Shown here piece by piece: positions 1-13,400 of a stretch of 64,000 nucleotides of DNA. The notes beneath the pieces were generated by a model that saw only the letters and a program-made list of their open reading frames with translations, searched no databases and was not told the DNA's origin. The position numbers and the translations under genes were made by a program. How positions within the stretch are numbered: position 1 is the first letter of the stretch; every line of letters begins with the position of its first letter. The DNA is from Micractinium sp. NFX-FRZ (lineage: Eukaryota; Chlorophyta; Trebouxiophyceae; Chlorellales; Chlorellaceae), in the NCBI GenBank assembly GCA_029339195.1, contig JAPTJF010000188.1, positions 45,856 through 109,855 on the forward strand, given 5' to 3'.

Positions 1-1
1 G

Positions 2-3000
2 GCGATGCCTTCCGAAGTGGTGCAGCGTGCGATGCAGCTGCAGTGGGCCATGCGCAACGGCGCCATGCCTCCCATGGGCCCCGCGGCCGCCGCTGCTGTG
101 CCTGCTGGCATGCCACCGGGGCTGCTGGGCGGCGGCGGACCCCCTGGCCACCCTGCCAGCCCTCCCGGCATGCCCGACGCCCCGCCTTCCTCTTCCACCA
201 TCCTCATGCTCGACGGCGAGGAGCAGCAGGGGTGCTTCGAGCTGTACCGCCAAGCGTACGGCCGCCACCTGGACCTAGCTTATCCACCCGTTTATGTGTC
301 GGCTGCCACCCTGGCAGTGTGGTCGGGCATGCTGCCCTTCTGGCTGGCTCTGCTCGTCCTGCCGGTCGGCATGATCCTGTTCATGCACCTGCTGCTCGTC
401 AAAGGTGGGCGGGCCTGGGCTGGGCAGGGTTACCCAGGGGCCGGCAGGATCCTCCCTTTGCTGTTTGTGGACCGGCCTGTGGGGTTGTGACACCGGTGTG
501 GGCGTGTTGACATGCCTGGTGCACGCATGCAGCCCAGCAGTGTGTGCAACCCGGCTCATGCTTTAACTGTCCATTATAACGCCCACCTGACTGCAGCCGC
601 CGGCATCCCCGCCCGCCTGCTGCCCCACTCGCGCCTGCCCATGGCCATGGTCGCCAGCCTGGAGGCGCTGGCGTCAGCCACCTTTTTTCTACAGGTTGGT
701 GCCAGCCACGTCAGCATACAGCCGGCAGCGGATGCAGCAGCCTGCTCATGGCCAGGGTTGCCGGCCTGGAGGTACCGGCAACAGCGGCACTCTTTCTACC
801 GGGGTGTGTCAGCCACTGTCAAGCTGCAGCTGGCCGCAACCAAATTTACCTGTTTGCAAGGCCTACCAGATGATTGATCTTTCTGCACGGCCTGCCAGAG
901 TGCCAGTCAGCACGTTAGTTGCTGGGGCTCGGCGGCGCGTGTACACCTCTGTTGTCAGCGTGCCAGTTGCAGCTGCAGCCCTGTTTGCCGCTCTGCCCAG
1001 CACGTGCCAGCTGTCCCTGGTCAACCTGCCTGCCTACGATTGCCCTGCAGATGTGGCCGTTGCTGGTAGACGTGCCCTGGCACCGCATGCTGCTCGCCCT
1101 GCTGGTAGCGGGCTTCTTCTTCCTGCACTACAGGTGGGGCTGCTGTTGCACTGCCGCTGCTGCCAGCGCTGCTGCTGCTGCATGCTCGTGGAAATAGCTG
1201 GATCCAGCTAGCAGCCTGCCGGCTGTGCGGGCCTGGGGGCCTGCATGCAGCGCCGACTTTCTCAATCCCACACCCAGCTGGCACACCTGCACCCAAGTTC
1301 CCAGTGCCCCATTCCGCCCCCGGTCTTTGCTGGTCTCGGCTCTGCACGTGTGCCCGCCCAACTTCACTAGACCACACGTGTGCCCGCACAATGGTTTGCT
1401 ATCCTGTGTGCAGGACCTATTCAAGCGACCCAGGGTATCTGGAGGCCCGGGGCACACCACAGCCGCTGGCGCCAGCTCAGCGCATGATGCTGGCTGCACA
1501 GGTGTGTGTAGCCTGCCTTTTCTCTGTGCACGCGTGTGCCCACAAAAGGTGTGCTGCCTGGATGCCTGGCGTGCCCTGCTCGTGTGGCGGTGTAACGTGC
1601 AGCTCAAGGGCAAGGATGGTAGCTGCCCAGGGGTGAATGGCAGGCAGACATTTCTCCTCCCCTCGGCCTGCCTGCCTGTTGTCTGCTTGCGTATCTCGCT
1701 TGCGGTACTCCGTTTGTGTCCCGGCCCTGCTGCCCACCTGTGCGTTCTTCTACCCCCACCCTCCCTGCCCCACAGAACCCCTCCTGGTGCTACACCTGCA
1801 ACATCTACAAGCCCATCAGAACCAAGCACTGCAGCAACTGCGACAGGCAAGTGTGGACGCTACAGGTGCACGTGGCACAGTGGAGGCAGCAGGGCGCAGG
1901 CGACCGCCTGTGCTCGAGGCTTTATCCCGATGTTAGCCCACCTACGAAGCGCTGTGCTGTGCTGCGCTGCGCTCTATGGGCGGGCATTCCCGTAAGGACG
2001 TGTTGCTTCAGCCATCAACAACCCTGCCGCCCTCCAGCCCCTCACTCCCACGTGACACCCACCCTGCTGCAGGTGTGTGGGCGAGTTCGACCACCACTGC
2101 CCTGTCGTGGGCAACTGCGTGGGCGTGGGCAACCGCCGCTCCTTCATGGGGTACCTCCTGCTCCTGTGGGCCGCCGAGCTCACCTGGCTCCAGCTGGCGG
2201 CGCATTTCTGGCGGCGGTGAGCGCTGTGGAAGCGGGACGGTTGTGGGCTGAAGTGGGGCCTGTGTATGGACGTCTGTCCTGGAGTGCCGGCGTCTGCACG
2301 CTTTTGAGGCGAGAGAGCTGCTGGGCAGGGACTGGCACTTGCTGGGCGGGCTGGCTTGGTTGCCGTCTGCAGCAGGCTTTCTGCCTGTGACATTCCCTGC
2401 CCTACCCACGTCACTGCTTGCTCTCTCACTCCTGCACTCCTTGCCGCTGCCTCCCCCACTGCAGGGTGGTGTCACAGCAGGTGCTGCACAGCCACACCCT
2501 GCCGGGGGCGCTGCAGACGCTCTCGCATTTTGGCAGCCTCGCCTGCCTCTGGCCCGGCACCCTGTTCACAAGCCTGGTGGTGGTGAGCTGCGCCGGAGCC
2601 TGTGCCATGCTGTGCATGACGTGTCATGCGTTGGCGCAGGCCATGCTGCGGTGCTGCTTCGCTCGAGTGTGCTGTGCGCAAGCACACCCCTCTCCTGCCT
2701 TCGCCTCCCGCCACTCCATTGCCTTGTCCTTTCGTGCATCTGTTTCCATGCCACTCTTTTGACCACCCGCTGCGCCCCACCCTTCTTCCTGCTGCACCAC
2801 ACACTGTACCTCTCCCTCCCTCCCTCCCTATCTCACTGCTACTACTGCAGGTCTTCATCTTCAGCGGTACCACCTTCCTGCTGGGCCGGCAGCTGTTCTG
2901 CGTGGCGGGCAACCTCACAATCAATGAGATGATGTTGCGCCACAAGTATGGTTACCTGCAGGCAGCAGACCACGTGTATCTGAACCCCTTTGACGAGGGC

Positions 3001-3686
3001 CCAGCCGCCAACTGCGTGCAGGCAAGGCAGGGGGGAGGTGGTGGCAGGGGCCAGGGCTGGCGGTCGGGGGGTGCATGGATGCGTGGGCACAGGCGTTCTG
3101 TGTGGATGTGTGGGTACGCGGGCAAGCGACCGCTGCTGAGGCAGCTGGGAGCCAGGTATTGGCAGGTGCCAGTTTCGCCCCAACATCACCCCATGCTCCC
3201 CCCCATCCAAACCGCAGCTGACTAGAGTTGTACAGGTATGCAAGGTGTGCCCACTGACCTGCTCCGCACTCATGAGCTGGCTCCTCACACCAACCACTTC
3301 TGTGTGTGCCTCGCCTGCAGTTCTGGAGCGAGTCCCGCCCCGACTGGTACTCTCTGTATGCACAGCGGCAACAGCTGGGGAGCAGGCAGCAGCAGCAGCA
3401 GCAGCAGCAGGAGGGGGATGTAGAGCAGCCAGGCAGTGGGGGCGGTGCAGCTGCGGACAGCTGGCGGCCGCCGCGCTTCAGCGTCACTTCCCTGCTGCGC
3501 CAGTGGGATGAGGCGGCAGCAGCGCTGCAGGCTTCGCGCATGGCCCGCAGGCAGCGCAAGGAGGCCTGGCTGCTGCAGCAGTACGGCGGCGTGAAGCCGG
3601 AAACGGCGGAGCAGCAGCAGCTGCTGGCCGCAAATGGCGGCGGCTGCTCGCATGGAGCCTGCCGCAGCTGCGATGCGCATGTGTAG
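2..3686 (+). CDS. DHHC-type protein S-palmitoyltransferase, TIP1-like (5' end outside or at window edge)
   Basis: Transfers palmitate from palmitoyl-CoA to cysteines of target proteins on internal membranes. Exons: 5(or earlier)-404, 597-694, 1051-1133, 1414-1501, 1776-1846, 2073-2216, 2465-2582, 2851-3021, 3321-3686; joined from the ATG at base 5 they give 512 residues in frame. A proline/glycine-rich N-terminus precedes hydrophobic segments in exons 1-3, then a cysteine-rich domain (CYTC, HCSNCDRC) with the catalytic DHHC at about residues 253-256, two further membrane segments in exons 7-8, a TINE variant of the family TTxE motif, and an NPFD/NC element near the end. The order and the SDPGY motif before the Cys-rich domain match plant TIP1 and animal DHHC13/17, whose ankyrin repeats would lie upstream of this window. 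The last exon has a CAG run coding eight glutamines. Introns after exons 5 and 8 start with GC. The true start is unknown. Confidence 0.85.
3387..3410 (+). repeat. CAG trinucleotide run coding polyglutamine
   Basis: Eight consecutive CAG codons in the last exon of the palmitoyltransferase, outside the catalytic core. Such a run is prone to length change between strains. Confidence 0.85.
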
Positions 3687-4429
3687 CTCTGGGCCACCTG
3701 CTGTTGCCATTTGATGCAGCATGTATTTTTGGCGATGCACACACAGTAGGAAGCCACTGCACAGGCGCGCACACGCATGTGAGCAAACCAACAAGCCAGG
3801 CACCCGAGAGAAGGCGGCCCCTGCACAAGAGCATGGGAATGTGCCATCTGCAGGCCCTCTTCCAGGAATAGTTGGATGTAAAATATGTTGTAGGCCTTGA
3901 ACATCATCCCTGTACAGAGCGAGACCGCACATGCAGGTCCAGCAGGCGTATGCACGCATGCGTGACAGATGCAGCAGTGCGCCGGCACACCTGCTTCGCC
4001 TGCCTCCACATCAGCGGTCACACATGGGCTGTCACTTGCATAGTGCACCACCAGCTGCTGCTTTCACCCACTGTTCAAGCGTTAGTACAACACGACTGCC
4101 CTATCAGTTTAGTCCTAAAGCCCACATTCTGGCCACTGCTGCAGCCGCCACCATGCCCTCCCGCCTTCGTGCCGCCGCACGGCATGTGGCCATGCCTGCC
4201 CGTCCCACTCCTGCCTGCGCTCCCGCAAGCGCTGCATGCAGCAAATTGACTGCTGCAACGCCACTTCACTTTGTTACGTGCCCAAAGAGCCAGTTGGAGG
4301 CGCTCTTCAACTGCCCACCAGGTGGCCTCTACGTGGAGTGATGAAAATGTAAGGCGAAGCCACCTCCCAGACGCTTGAAACTCTCCTGCCCGCTCCAGCA
4401 GCCCACTTAGACAGTGCCGCTCGCCTCGA
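3687..4429. other. 3' UTR of the palmitoyltransferase and promoter region of the aminopeptidase
   Basis: No coding exon recognised. A TGTAA motif lies at 3877-3881, about 190 bases after the stop. The rest up to the aminopeptidase ATG at 4430 should hold that gene's promoter and 5' UTR; no TATA box was identified. Confidence 0.5.
3877..3881 (+). terminator. Putative poly(A) signal TGTAA of the palmitoyltransferase
   Basis: TGTAA is the usual chlorophyte polyadenylation signal and sits at a typical distance after the stop codon at 3684-3686. Confidence 0.55.
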
Positions 4430-7400
4430 ATGCTTAGCACTGCTATCAGTGGACGGCTCAGACGGGTGCTACTGGGCGCCTGCCGTGGAGTGTCAAGTAA
4501 GTCTGACAGCCTGCCGGAACCGATCGGGGAGCAGCCTAAACGTTGCTTGGCAGGGAGGGCACCACACCTACCGCTGGCCCACCTCCCTCGCTGTCGCGCC
4601 TGCAGGGACCGCCTCTCGCCGCCGCATCGCCTCCAGCGCAGGTGGGCAGCTGCTGTGAGACGGCGCATTGCCGGCTGCGGCCCGCCGCAGGCTGCGAGTG
4701 GCAGCAGCTGGCGGCAGTGGCGGCGGCAGCAGGGCCTGCCTTCCGGTGCCGCCACTGATCCTTGCCGCCACTGATCCTTGCGCGCAACGCTGCCCGGTTT
4801 CACCCTCTTTCACCCCCGCTTATGCGTGGCCCTGTACCTGCAGAGCCCCGCGTCCGCTCTGCCTTTGCCTCTGGTGCCAGGCTCCTGCCAGTGCCGCTGA
4901 CCCGCGCCGCCGCTGCCAGCCGCGCCGCCGCCGGGACCCGCGTGTACGCCACCGCTGCTGCCCCCGCAACCGCCGAAACCGCCGAGATGGGTGCTCAGGC
5001 GCACGTGGAGTTCTTCCGCAAGGTGGGTGCTGGCCCTCTGTCTGTCAGAGCTTGTCAAAGGACTCGATGCCCTCGCCCTTGCCGGCCGCAAATCACCTTC
5101 CCGCTGCGGTGGTGCCGCTGCGGCCCCGCCGCCGCCTGCCCCACCCACCTCCATATCCCCACCTCCCCTGCTGTGACCAACCGCAGGACTACAAGCCGCC
5201 CACCCACCTGATTGACACCATCCACCTGAACTTTATCCTGAATGAGGGCGGGAGCCGGGTGGAGGCAAAGATGCGGGTGCAGCCAAACCCCGCCGCCTCT
5301 GACCGCAGCTCCCTCTTCCTGAACGGCCGCGACGGTGCGTGGGCAGGGGGCTGTGGCAGCCGGGAAGGGGGGAAGAGGCATGGCAGGGCAGCGTGGGCAG
5401 TGCTGCTGCCTCTGTTGTGGCCGCTGCCAGGCCTGCCTGCTGCCGCCGTTTCACAGATTGATGTTGCCTCTTTAGGTGCAGCTGCTGCTGGGGTTGTAGC
5501 TGTTGGGGATGACGGCTTGTATTCTTGACTGAAGCTGTGGCTGTTCAACCAGTCGTTTACGTGTCAATGTGTCAAGCTGGGGATTAAGTACAATGCTAAG
5601 CGCTTTGTGCTGCCGCTGCTGTTGACCTTTGACTGAAACTGTTGCTGCATGCCCTTTTGTATTGTGCTGCGCCTGCAGATGTGAAGCTGGCGGGCATCAG
5701 GATCGACGGGGAGGCGCTGCCTGAGGACGCTTACGAGGTGGTGGCTGGCAAGGGGCTGACCATCAAGAGCCCGCCCGAAGGTGGGTGCCTCCAGCGGCAG
5801 GCCAGTAGGAGGGTGCAGCGTGCCGGGGAAGGGAGGCAGAGGGCGGGGAAGGGGAAGTGCGTGGGGCAAATATGAGAGGCGGATGGGGCTGACCAGCAAG
5901 AGCCCGCCTGGAAGTGGAAGCTACTTGCGCTGTGTGGGAGAAAGGGTACAGGGGTTGGCTGCTGCCGGCACAGGAAGGCGGCAGTGGGGCAGGGACATGT
6001 GCGGGCAGGAGGGCAGGAGTGGGCAAGCTCCGCTGTACACCATTGTAATGGGCAAACTCCGATAAACACAGTGCATCAGCCCGCAGTGTGCAATGCCCGC
6101 TGCTCCATGCGCCACCGTGTTTCCCTCCGGTGGCCAACAACTGTCGCCACCTGTCGCCACCCGTGCAGGCGAGTTCACGCTGGAGATTGACTCGGATGTG
6201 CAGCCGGAGCAGAACAGCCTGCTGGAGGGGCTGTACAAGAGCGGGGGCAACTTCTGCACCCAGGTAGCTTGCTTGCTGCACCGCAGGGAGTGTGTGCCTG
6301 GGGAGGGGCGGTGGGATGGTAGTGGGTGGCAGTGTATACGAGCGGGGCCAACTTTTGCATGCATAAAGCTTGCCCGTACACACATTGCACAGAGCGTGTA
6401 CTGGGAGGGTTGGCGACCCTCTGCTGCACGTCGCTATCCACACGGGCAGCCGCCGGCTTCTGCTCCATCTCGCCAGCTGGGATGCACCACGCTGAGCCGT
6501 GCTGCTGCTGTGCCTGCTGTGCAGTGCGAGGCGGAGGGCTTCCGTGGCATCACCTTCTTCATGGACCGCCCCGACGTCATGGCCAAGTAAGCCTATGCCA
6601 CTAGAACGACGTGCCTGCTGTGCTTGGGGGGCATCATCTTTTCACGGACCGCCCTGATGTCATGGCCACCGGAGCTCTTGTTTGGGATTGAGCTCTGAGG
6701 CCAGGCTTCTTTGGCACTACGCCCTTCACGCTGCCTGCCTCTGCTGCGCCCGCTGCAACCACCCTCAAGCGCCACCCCTCCAACCTTCCCCACCCGTCTG
6801 CCTCCCCCGCACCTCCACACCGCCCCCACCACACAGCCACCAGTCTAAACATTAGACTGCCCCACCCACCCCTGCCACTCTAAGCACTACGCCCCTCTCT
6901 ATTCCCCACGCAGGTACACCACTCGCATTGAGGCGGACAAGGCCGCCTACCCCGTGCTCCTCTCCAACGGCAACCTGATTGATCAGGGCGACCTGCCCGA
7001 GGGGCGCCACTTCACGGTGTGGGAGGACCCCTTCCGCAAGCCCTGCTACCTGTTTGCCCTGGTCGCGGGTGACCTGGCAATGGAGGTGAGGAGGGGCAGT
7101 AAGAGTGGCGGAGTCTGCATTGACATAAGGCTGAGAGTGGGGTCAGGGGGTGGGATAAGCCACGCTACCTGTTGTGGCGGGAGACCATGAGATGGCGGCG
7201 GCAAGGAATGGAACCTTGAGTCAAGGTCACGGTTGATCAGGTTGAGGTGAAGCATGCGCGCCTGTGCAGTTCAGGTCAAGGGCATCAAGGGCACCACTCC
7301 ACGCTGTGGTTGGCAAAGGTTCACATCCTCCCTCCCTCCCGCTCTCCACTGGCCGCAGGAGGACACCTTCACGACGTGCAGCGGCAAGGAGGTCAAGCTG

Positions 7401-10400
7401 CGCATCTTTGTGAAGCAGCACGACATCGGGCGGGTGGCCTTTGCCATGGAGTCGCTCAAGCGGTCCATGAAGTGAGTGCGTTACCTGCACGAGTGGAGGG
7501 GGGCGGGCGGATTTAAACAGCAGGGGGACAGGACAGGCGGGTGGCCTTTGCCATGGGATACTTCGAGAGGCGTGTGATGTGAGCGGCTGCCAAGCGTGAG
7601 GGAGCTGTGTGTGTGAGGGGGGGGGGCACAAGTGCTTGGGTTGGGAAGGGGGGAGGCAAGCGGGGCGGGGCGGAAGGGGATGGGCGAGTGGTTTACGATT
7701 TCAACCAATCTTTACAACTGCCGTGTTGTCTCCTTTCTTCTGTGCAGGTGGGATGAGGATGTGTACGGCTTGGAGTACGACCTGGAGCTGTTCAACATCG
7801 TGGCAGTGGATGACTTCAACATGGGTGGGTTGGCATCTTTATGCTTGGTTGGCGTGGGATGTGATGCGGTGGGCGACTGCATGATGGACTAGGGTGGGGA
7901 GGGCTTTGGGTGTGGGGCAGGGCAGTGGGGAAGCCATTCTTCTGCATGTCTGGAATTGCTCATTCCTTCCTTCCCTGCCCCGCCCCTTCGTCTTCTTGCA
8001 GGCGCTATGGAGAACAAGTCCCTGAACATCTTCAACTCCCGCCTCGTGCTGGCCACCCCCGACACCGCAACTGACGGAGACTTTGCACGCATCGAGGGTG
8101 AGAGGCGATGGGTGGATGGGGGCTGGGTGGGAAGGGAACCAGGGTCGGGTGAAAGAGGGGCAGAAGGGCAAGGGCATGAGGTAGGGGAGGAAGGGGGGGG
8201 CTGGCAAAGGCTATTCTGCGCAGCGCGGTTGCGTGTTCAGCATACAGGCGCAGCAGCACCTTGCCCATGGTCAATGGGCATACCAGACGTGGTGCCCCTG
8301 TGATCGTTGCCAACCTGGTTGTCACCCCCGTGTTTGCGCGCCTGTGCCCCCTGGTCTGCCCTTCTCCCACGCTTCCTCTCTGCTCTCTACAACCGCGCAG
8401 GCGTGGTGGGCCACGAGTACTTCCACAACTGGTGAGTTCCTCTGAACGTGCATGCCTGAACTTGGCGGCGCACAGCGCGCAGGGGCTTGCAGGCTAGGGC
8501 TTGTCTCAACCTTGCGTCTCGACCTCGCGTGCCAGCCTGCCTGCCTGTCGGCCCGCTGGCCTCACTGTGTGCACCCTTCTCCCCACGCGTATTCACCCTG
8601 CAGGACCGGCAACCGTGTGACGTGCCGCGACTGGTTCCAGCTGACACTGAAGGAGGGGCTGACTGTGTACCGCGACCAGGTGCGGTACTGCTGCGCCGGT
8701 ACCGCTGCTGATGCTGCACTGGGCCGGCACACCTGCTTGCCCCTGCCTACCTTACCTGCCCGGCTCCCCTCTTATCCGGCTCCCCTCTTACCTGCCCGGC
8801 TCCCCTCTTTGCCCGGCTCAGCCCATCTATGCCCTGCCCTGCCCTGCAACCTGCGCCTCTCCACCCGCCCGCCCTACATCACCACCCTTGCCTCCGTCTC
8901 TTCCTACGCTCTCTCTGGCTGCAGGAGTTTAGCGCCGACATGAACAGCCGGCCCGTGAAGCGGGTGGAGGATGTGTGCCGCCTGCGGGCCGCCCAGTTCA
9001 GCGAGGACAAGGGTGCGCGCGTGGGGCTCTCTTCTACTTGCCCTCACCGGTTGTGTGCATCTGTGCCCTCACTTTGTGGAGCCTGGGGAACGCCGGCGGC
9101 TGAGGACATGCTCCCCGCGCTTCCATACAAGCACGCATCTGAGCCCGCCGCTGCGCGCCCGCCACCATCCGTCTGCAGGCCCCATGGCGCACCCCATCCG
9201 CCCCGAGTCCTATATCAAGATGGACAACTTCTACACGCTCACCGTGTACGAGAAGGGTGAGCGGTTCTAGGTGGCTGGGCTGGGTGGAGGGCATGGGTTG
9301 AGGGCAGACAGACGGGCAACACATCAGTGTGGGTTGAGCGAGTGAGGGTCCAGATGGAGTGCGCAGCCACCCGCTTGTGTGTCTGCGCAGGTGCTGGGAG
9401 GGCCGCAGGAATGTCCCGCCCTACCCTCCCATGCCTGCCCAATCAACGCGGCTTTGCTTCTTTTCCCCGCTGCAGGCTCCGAGGTCATCCGCCTGTATGA
9501 GCAGGTGCTGGGCAAGGAGGGCTTCAGGAAGGGGATGGACCTCTACTTCCAGCGCCACGACGGGCAGGTACGTGTGGGGCCTGCCATAAGGAAGTGCAGA
9601 GCTGTTATGGGAAAGGACCTCTATGTAGGGTGCATGGCGGGGAGGCGCGTTCCAAGCTTACAGCGCCGACATGGCCGCTTGCAGCACCTACTGCCCTAAG
9701 CACGTCGCATCTGACTTGTTTTGTTTGGCGTGCAGGCCGTCACCTGCGACGATTTCCTGGCTGCCATGTCCGATGCCAACGGGGAAGACCTCTCTGCCCT
9801 GGCCAAGTGGGTGGGGAAGTGCAAATGGTTGTGGGTGGTGTGGGGTGGCATGTCAAGTGGGAGGGTGCTGCTGGCGGCTGCTGCCGCCAGCATGCGGCAG
9901 GGGCGGTGGTAGTGCAGGGCGTGCTGCTGTGCAAGGCGGAGAGCGGGTCACCTGCTTCTACTCTGCGCCGGCCGCCGGGGCCAACTGCCTGCTGCCTTCT
10001 GATGCTGGGCCCTGTCCATTTGCGCTGCCGCTGTGTGCAGGTGGTACAGCCAGGCGGGCACCCCGCGCCTCACCGTCACCCCCTCCTACAACCCGTCTGA
10101 GAAGACCTTCACCCTGACCTTCAAGCAGGCACGCCCCTTCCTGCTTTCTTCCTGTGTTGCCCATGGGCCTACATCTCACGGGGGTGCCACAGCAGAATTG
10201 ATTGCGCTACACTTCCTGCCTGCCTGCATTCCTGCCTGGGCTGGCATGCCTGACCCCCCGTCACGCCCTGCTTCGCTGCAGCCTGCCTCCCGCCAAGCAC
10301 GCCAACCTGTCCTCCCCCTGCCCCGCCCACCTGCCACTGCCGCTGCCCTCCCAGCTTACCCTGCTGATCGCTGTTGCCCACCCTCGCTGGCTGCCAATAC

Positions 10401-13400
10401 TGCAGGCGACTTTTCCCGTCCCGGACAGCCCAACAAGGAGCCTGTGCTCATCCCCTTCTGCTGTTCCTCCATCAACCCTGCACCAATGCCGCCCTCTGCT
10501 GCTTTGCAGGAGACCCTTCCCAGCCCGGGCCAGCCCAACAAGGAGCCCGTGCTCATCCCTGTGCGCATGGGGCTGCTGGGGCCCGACGGCAAGGAGATGC
10601 CGCTGAAGTTGCGCGGGTGAGCTGGCGCTGAGGTGGCAGCGTGGTGCCGAGCTGGCGCTGGGCTGGGCTGACGGAGTTCCTGGTGTTTCCACTGAACGGG
10701 GGGAACGAGACGATCCTGCCTCATCCTGCTAGCTGCACAGCGGCACCGCTCCTATCTGTGGTGGTATGTTCTTGTGTTTGCATGCGGGCACCTGCACAGC
10801 CGCGTTGTTCGTGTTCCGAATCCCGTCCCAACCCTGTGCCACCCCTCTCTACCCGTGCTCCCCACCCATCCGCCCGCCCGCCCTCCCTGTGCAGCGGCGA
10901 GGCCCTGGGCACGGAAACCGTGCTGCGGGTGACCGAGGCGGAGCAGGCATTTGTGTTTGAGGGAGTGGAGGTGCAGCCGGTGCCCTCCCTGCTGCGCGGC
11001 TTCTCTGCCCCTGTGCTGATGAGCGTGGAGGGGCAGACGGATGAGGACCTGCTGCACCTGCTGGCCAACGACACCGGTGAGTGAGGGTGGTGCAAGTTAC
11101 GGTGCCGGCTGAGAGTTGTGGTGTGAAGGGGGAGTGCAGGGGCAGGCTGACAACGATCTGCTGCATGTGGTGACTAATGAAACCGGCATGACGCCGGCAA
11201 ATCTGTGTGGAGTGGTGTTGAGACTGGATAGGGAAGGCAGGCAGGAGCAGGATGCTCTCGAGTGTGGAGGGGCAGCTAGTGAGGGTCTGCCGCACCCTGC
11301 TGCCTGATCAACCTCCTCTGGGAGAGTTCGGGCGCCCCACCTCCTCCCCCTCCCCCTGCTCCTCATCCTCCTCCCCCACCTCCTCCCCCTCCTCCTCCTC
11401 CTCCTCCTCCTCCTCCTCCTCCTGAAGAGTTTGGGCGCACAATCTCCTCCTCCTCCTCCTCCCCCTCCTCCTCCTCCTCCTCCTCCTCCTCCTCCTCCTC
11501 CTCCCCGTCCTGGAGAGCTTGGGCGCCATCCCACCTCGCCACACTGCATCACTCCAACCTCACACCCCGCTTCGCCTGCACATGCAGACTCCTTCAACCG
11601 CTGGGAGTCTGGGCAGGTGCTGGCCAAGAAGCTGATGCGCGATCTGTATGCAGCAGCCAAGTCCAGCAGCACGGTAGGCAACAGCTGTGCTGCTTGGGCA
11701 GTCTGTTGGGTTGGGGTGGGATTCTTCTGCGCGGCAGCCAAGGCCAGTGCATGCATTGTTGTGCATGTGATTTAGTTCCTGCCTTCTTCTTCTCGTGTGC
11801 TCTGCGCGGCCGCCGAGGTGAGGCAGCTTGCCGTATCGGCCTGCTGTGTTTGCGCTCGAAAGTGTTCTGTGTGTGTGCACATGTGCTTTCCCCTGCCCAC
11901 GCTCTGCTGATGGCGGCTCCCCTGTCGCCCTTCTCCCTGCTGCAGGGCACGGTGACGGAGCGGCTGCAGTCGGCAGGCGGCGTGAAGGCAAGCCTGGTGG
12001 AGGCCTACCGCTCGCTGCTCAACGGTGGGTGGGTGGGGGCTTGGGCCAGTGGACAGCAGGCTTGCACGGCCGCAGCGCGCTGAGCACGCCATAAGCACAT
12101 GCACACCGGATGCTCTGTGCCACATACTCGCGCCAACCGCCTGCACCCATGTGTGCCGCGCTCGTGCACATGCTGGGCGCGCACTCGAATGCCGCTCAAC
12201 CCGTGCACATTAAGCCCACATACTGACGCCTCTTTCAACCCACGTATGCCCCTGACACGCCCCCCCCCCCTGCAGACACCTCTGTGGACGGCGCCTTCAA
12301 GGCCTTTGCCATCAGCCTGCCCGAGAACAGCGAGCTGATCGACAAGATCCCGGGGGCCGACCCCACCCTGCTGCACGAGGTGGGGGACGGGAGCCGGACT
12401 CGCTAGTTTAGCAGCTTCGCAGCTTGCATCGCGGCTTCCCGGAACCCCTGCACTGCCCTGTCACCGCCACTATGCACACGCACTGGCCTGGCACGCCGCC
12501 TCGCTCCTGCCTTGATCAACCCCACGTGACCTCCCCCTGTCCTTACGACCCGCCCCATTGTTACGTCCACACCTACCGACCCTCCCCCATTCTTACGACC
12601 CTCCCCCCGTTTCCATTACACAGGTGCGTGAGTACGTCACTCGTGAGCTGGCGCAGCGGCTGCGGCCGGAGCTGGAGGCGGCGGTGAAGGCAAACGACTC
12701 TGGTGAGGCGGGCGCCCACTCGTGCTGCCCGCTGAGCATGCTGTGCAGGGCCTGCTGGGCACGCTGTGCAGCGGCTGCGGCCGGAGCCTGAGGCAGCTGT
12801 GAAGGCCAACGGCTCGAGTGCACGCTGTGATCGAAATCTTACCTACCCCCACCATCCCACCTTACCCCCACTACCTTGACCCCCACCTTACCCCCATCCC
12901 ACCCCACCCTTCCTCTGCAGCCCCCGGCGAGGCATACGAGTTCAACGCCGCCGCCTGCGCGCGGCGAGCACTGAAGAACAAGGCCCTGGTGGGTGCCTCG
13001 TGATCTTGCCTTGCTTTCTCGTGCTGGGGAAGGGGATGCCTTCTTTTGCTGGAGTGTTGTGCTGTGTCGTTGTTGCGCGGGTGGCGACCAAATGAGCGGC
13101 TTGGCAGCTGGGTGTGCGATTGTCGACCAAGTGGGCTTGCTCCTGTGGCCCACGTGGTTGTTGTTGTGTGTAATTGCGCGCACTGCACACACTTGTTGGC
13201 AACCCACCCGACTGCCCCCCGGCCTGCCTGCAGGGCTACCTGGCAGCGCTGGGCGACACGGAGGTGACCGAGGGGCTGCTGCGCCGCCTGCGGGAGGCCA
13301 CCAACATGACGGACGAGATCAATGCCCTGGCAGCCCTGGACCGGGCAGGTGTGTGTTGCGGCATTTCATGCTATGGTTGCGTTGTGGGGCAGGGCAGGTG

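Noticed and set aside
2921..4051. 376-codon minus-strand frame over the end of the palmitoyltransferase
   Set aside because: Antisense to two well-supported exons; no recognisable domain.
10405..10462. Treating the copy of aminopeptidase exon 18 as a normal constitutive exon
   Set aside because: It is one base short, so it cannot be joined in frame, and including it would duplicate a conserved segment.
11339..11512. Coding of polyproline or polyglutamate by the CTC block
   Set aside because: Open frames on both strands here only reflect the repeat; aminopeptidase exons 19 and 20 join in phase across it.
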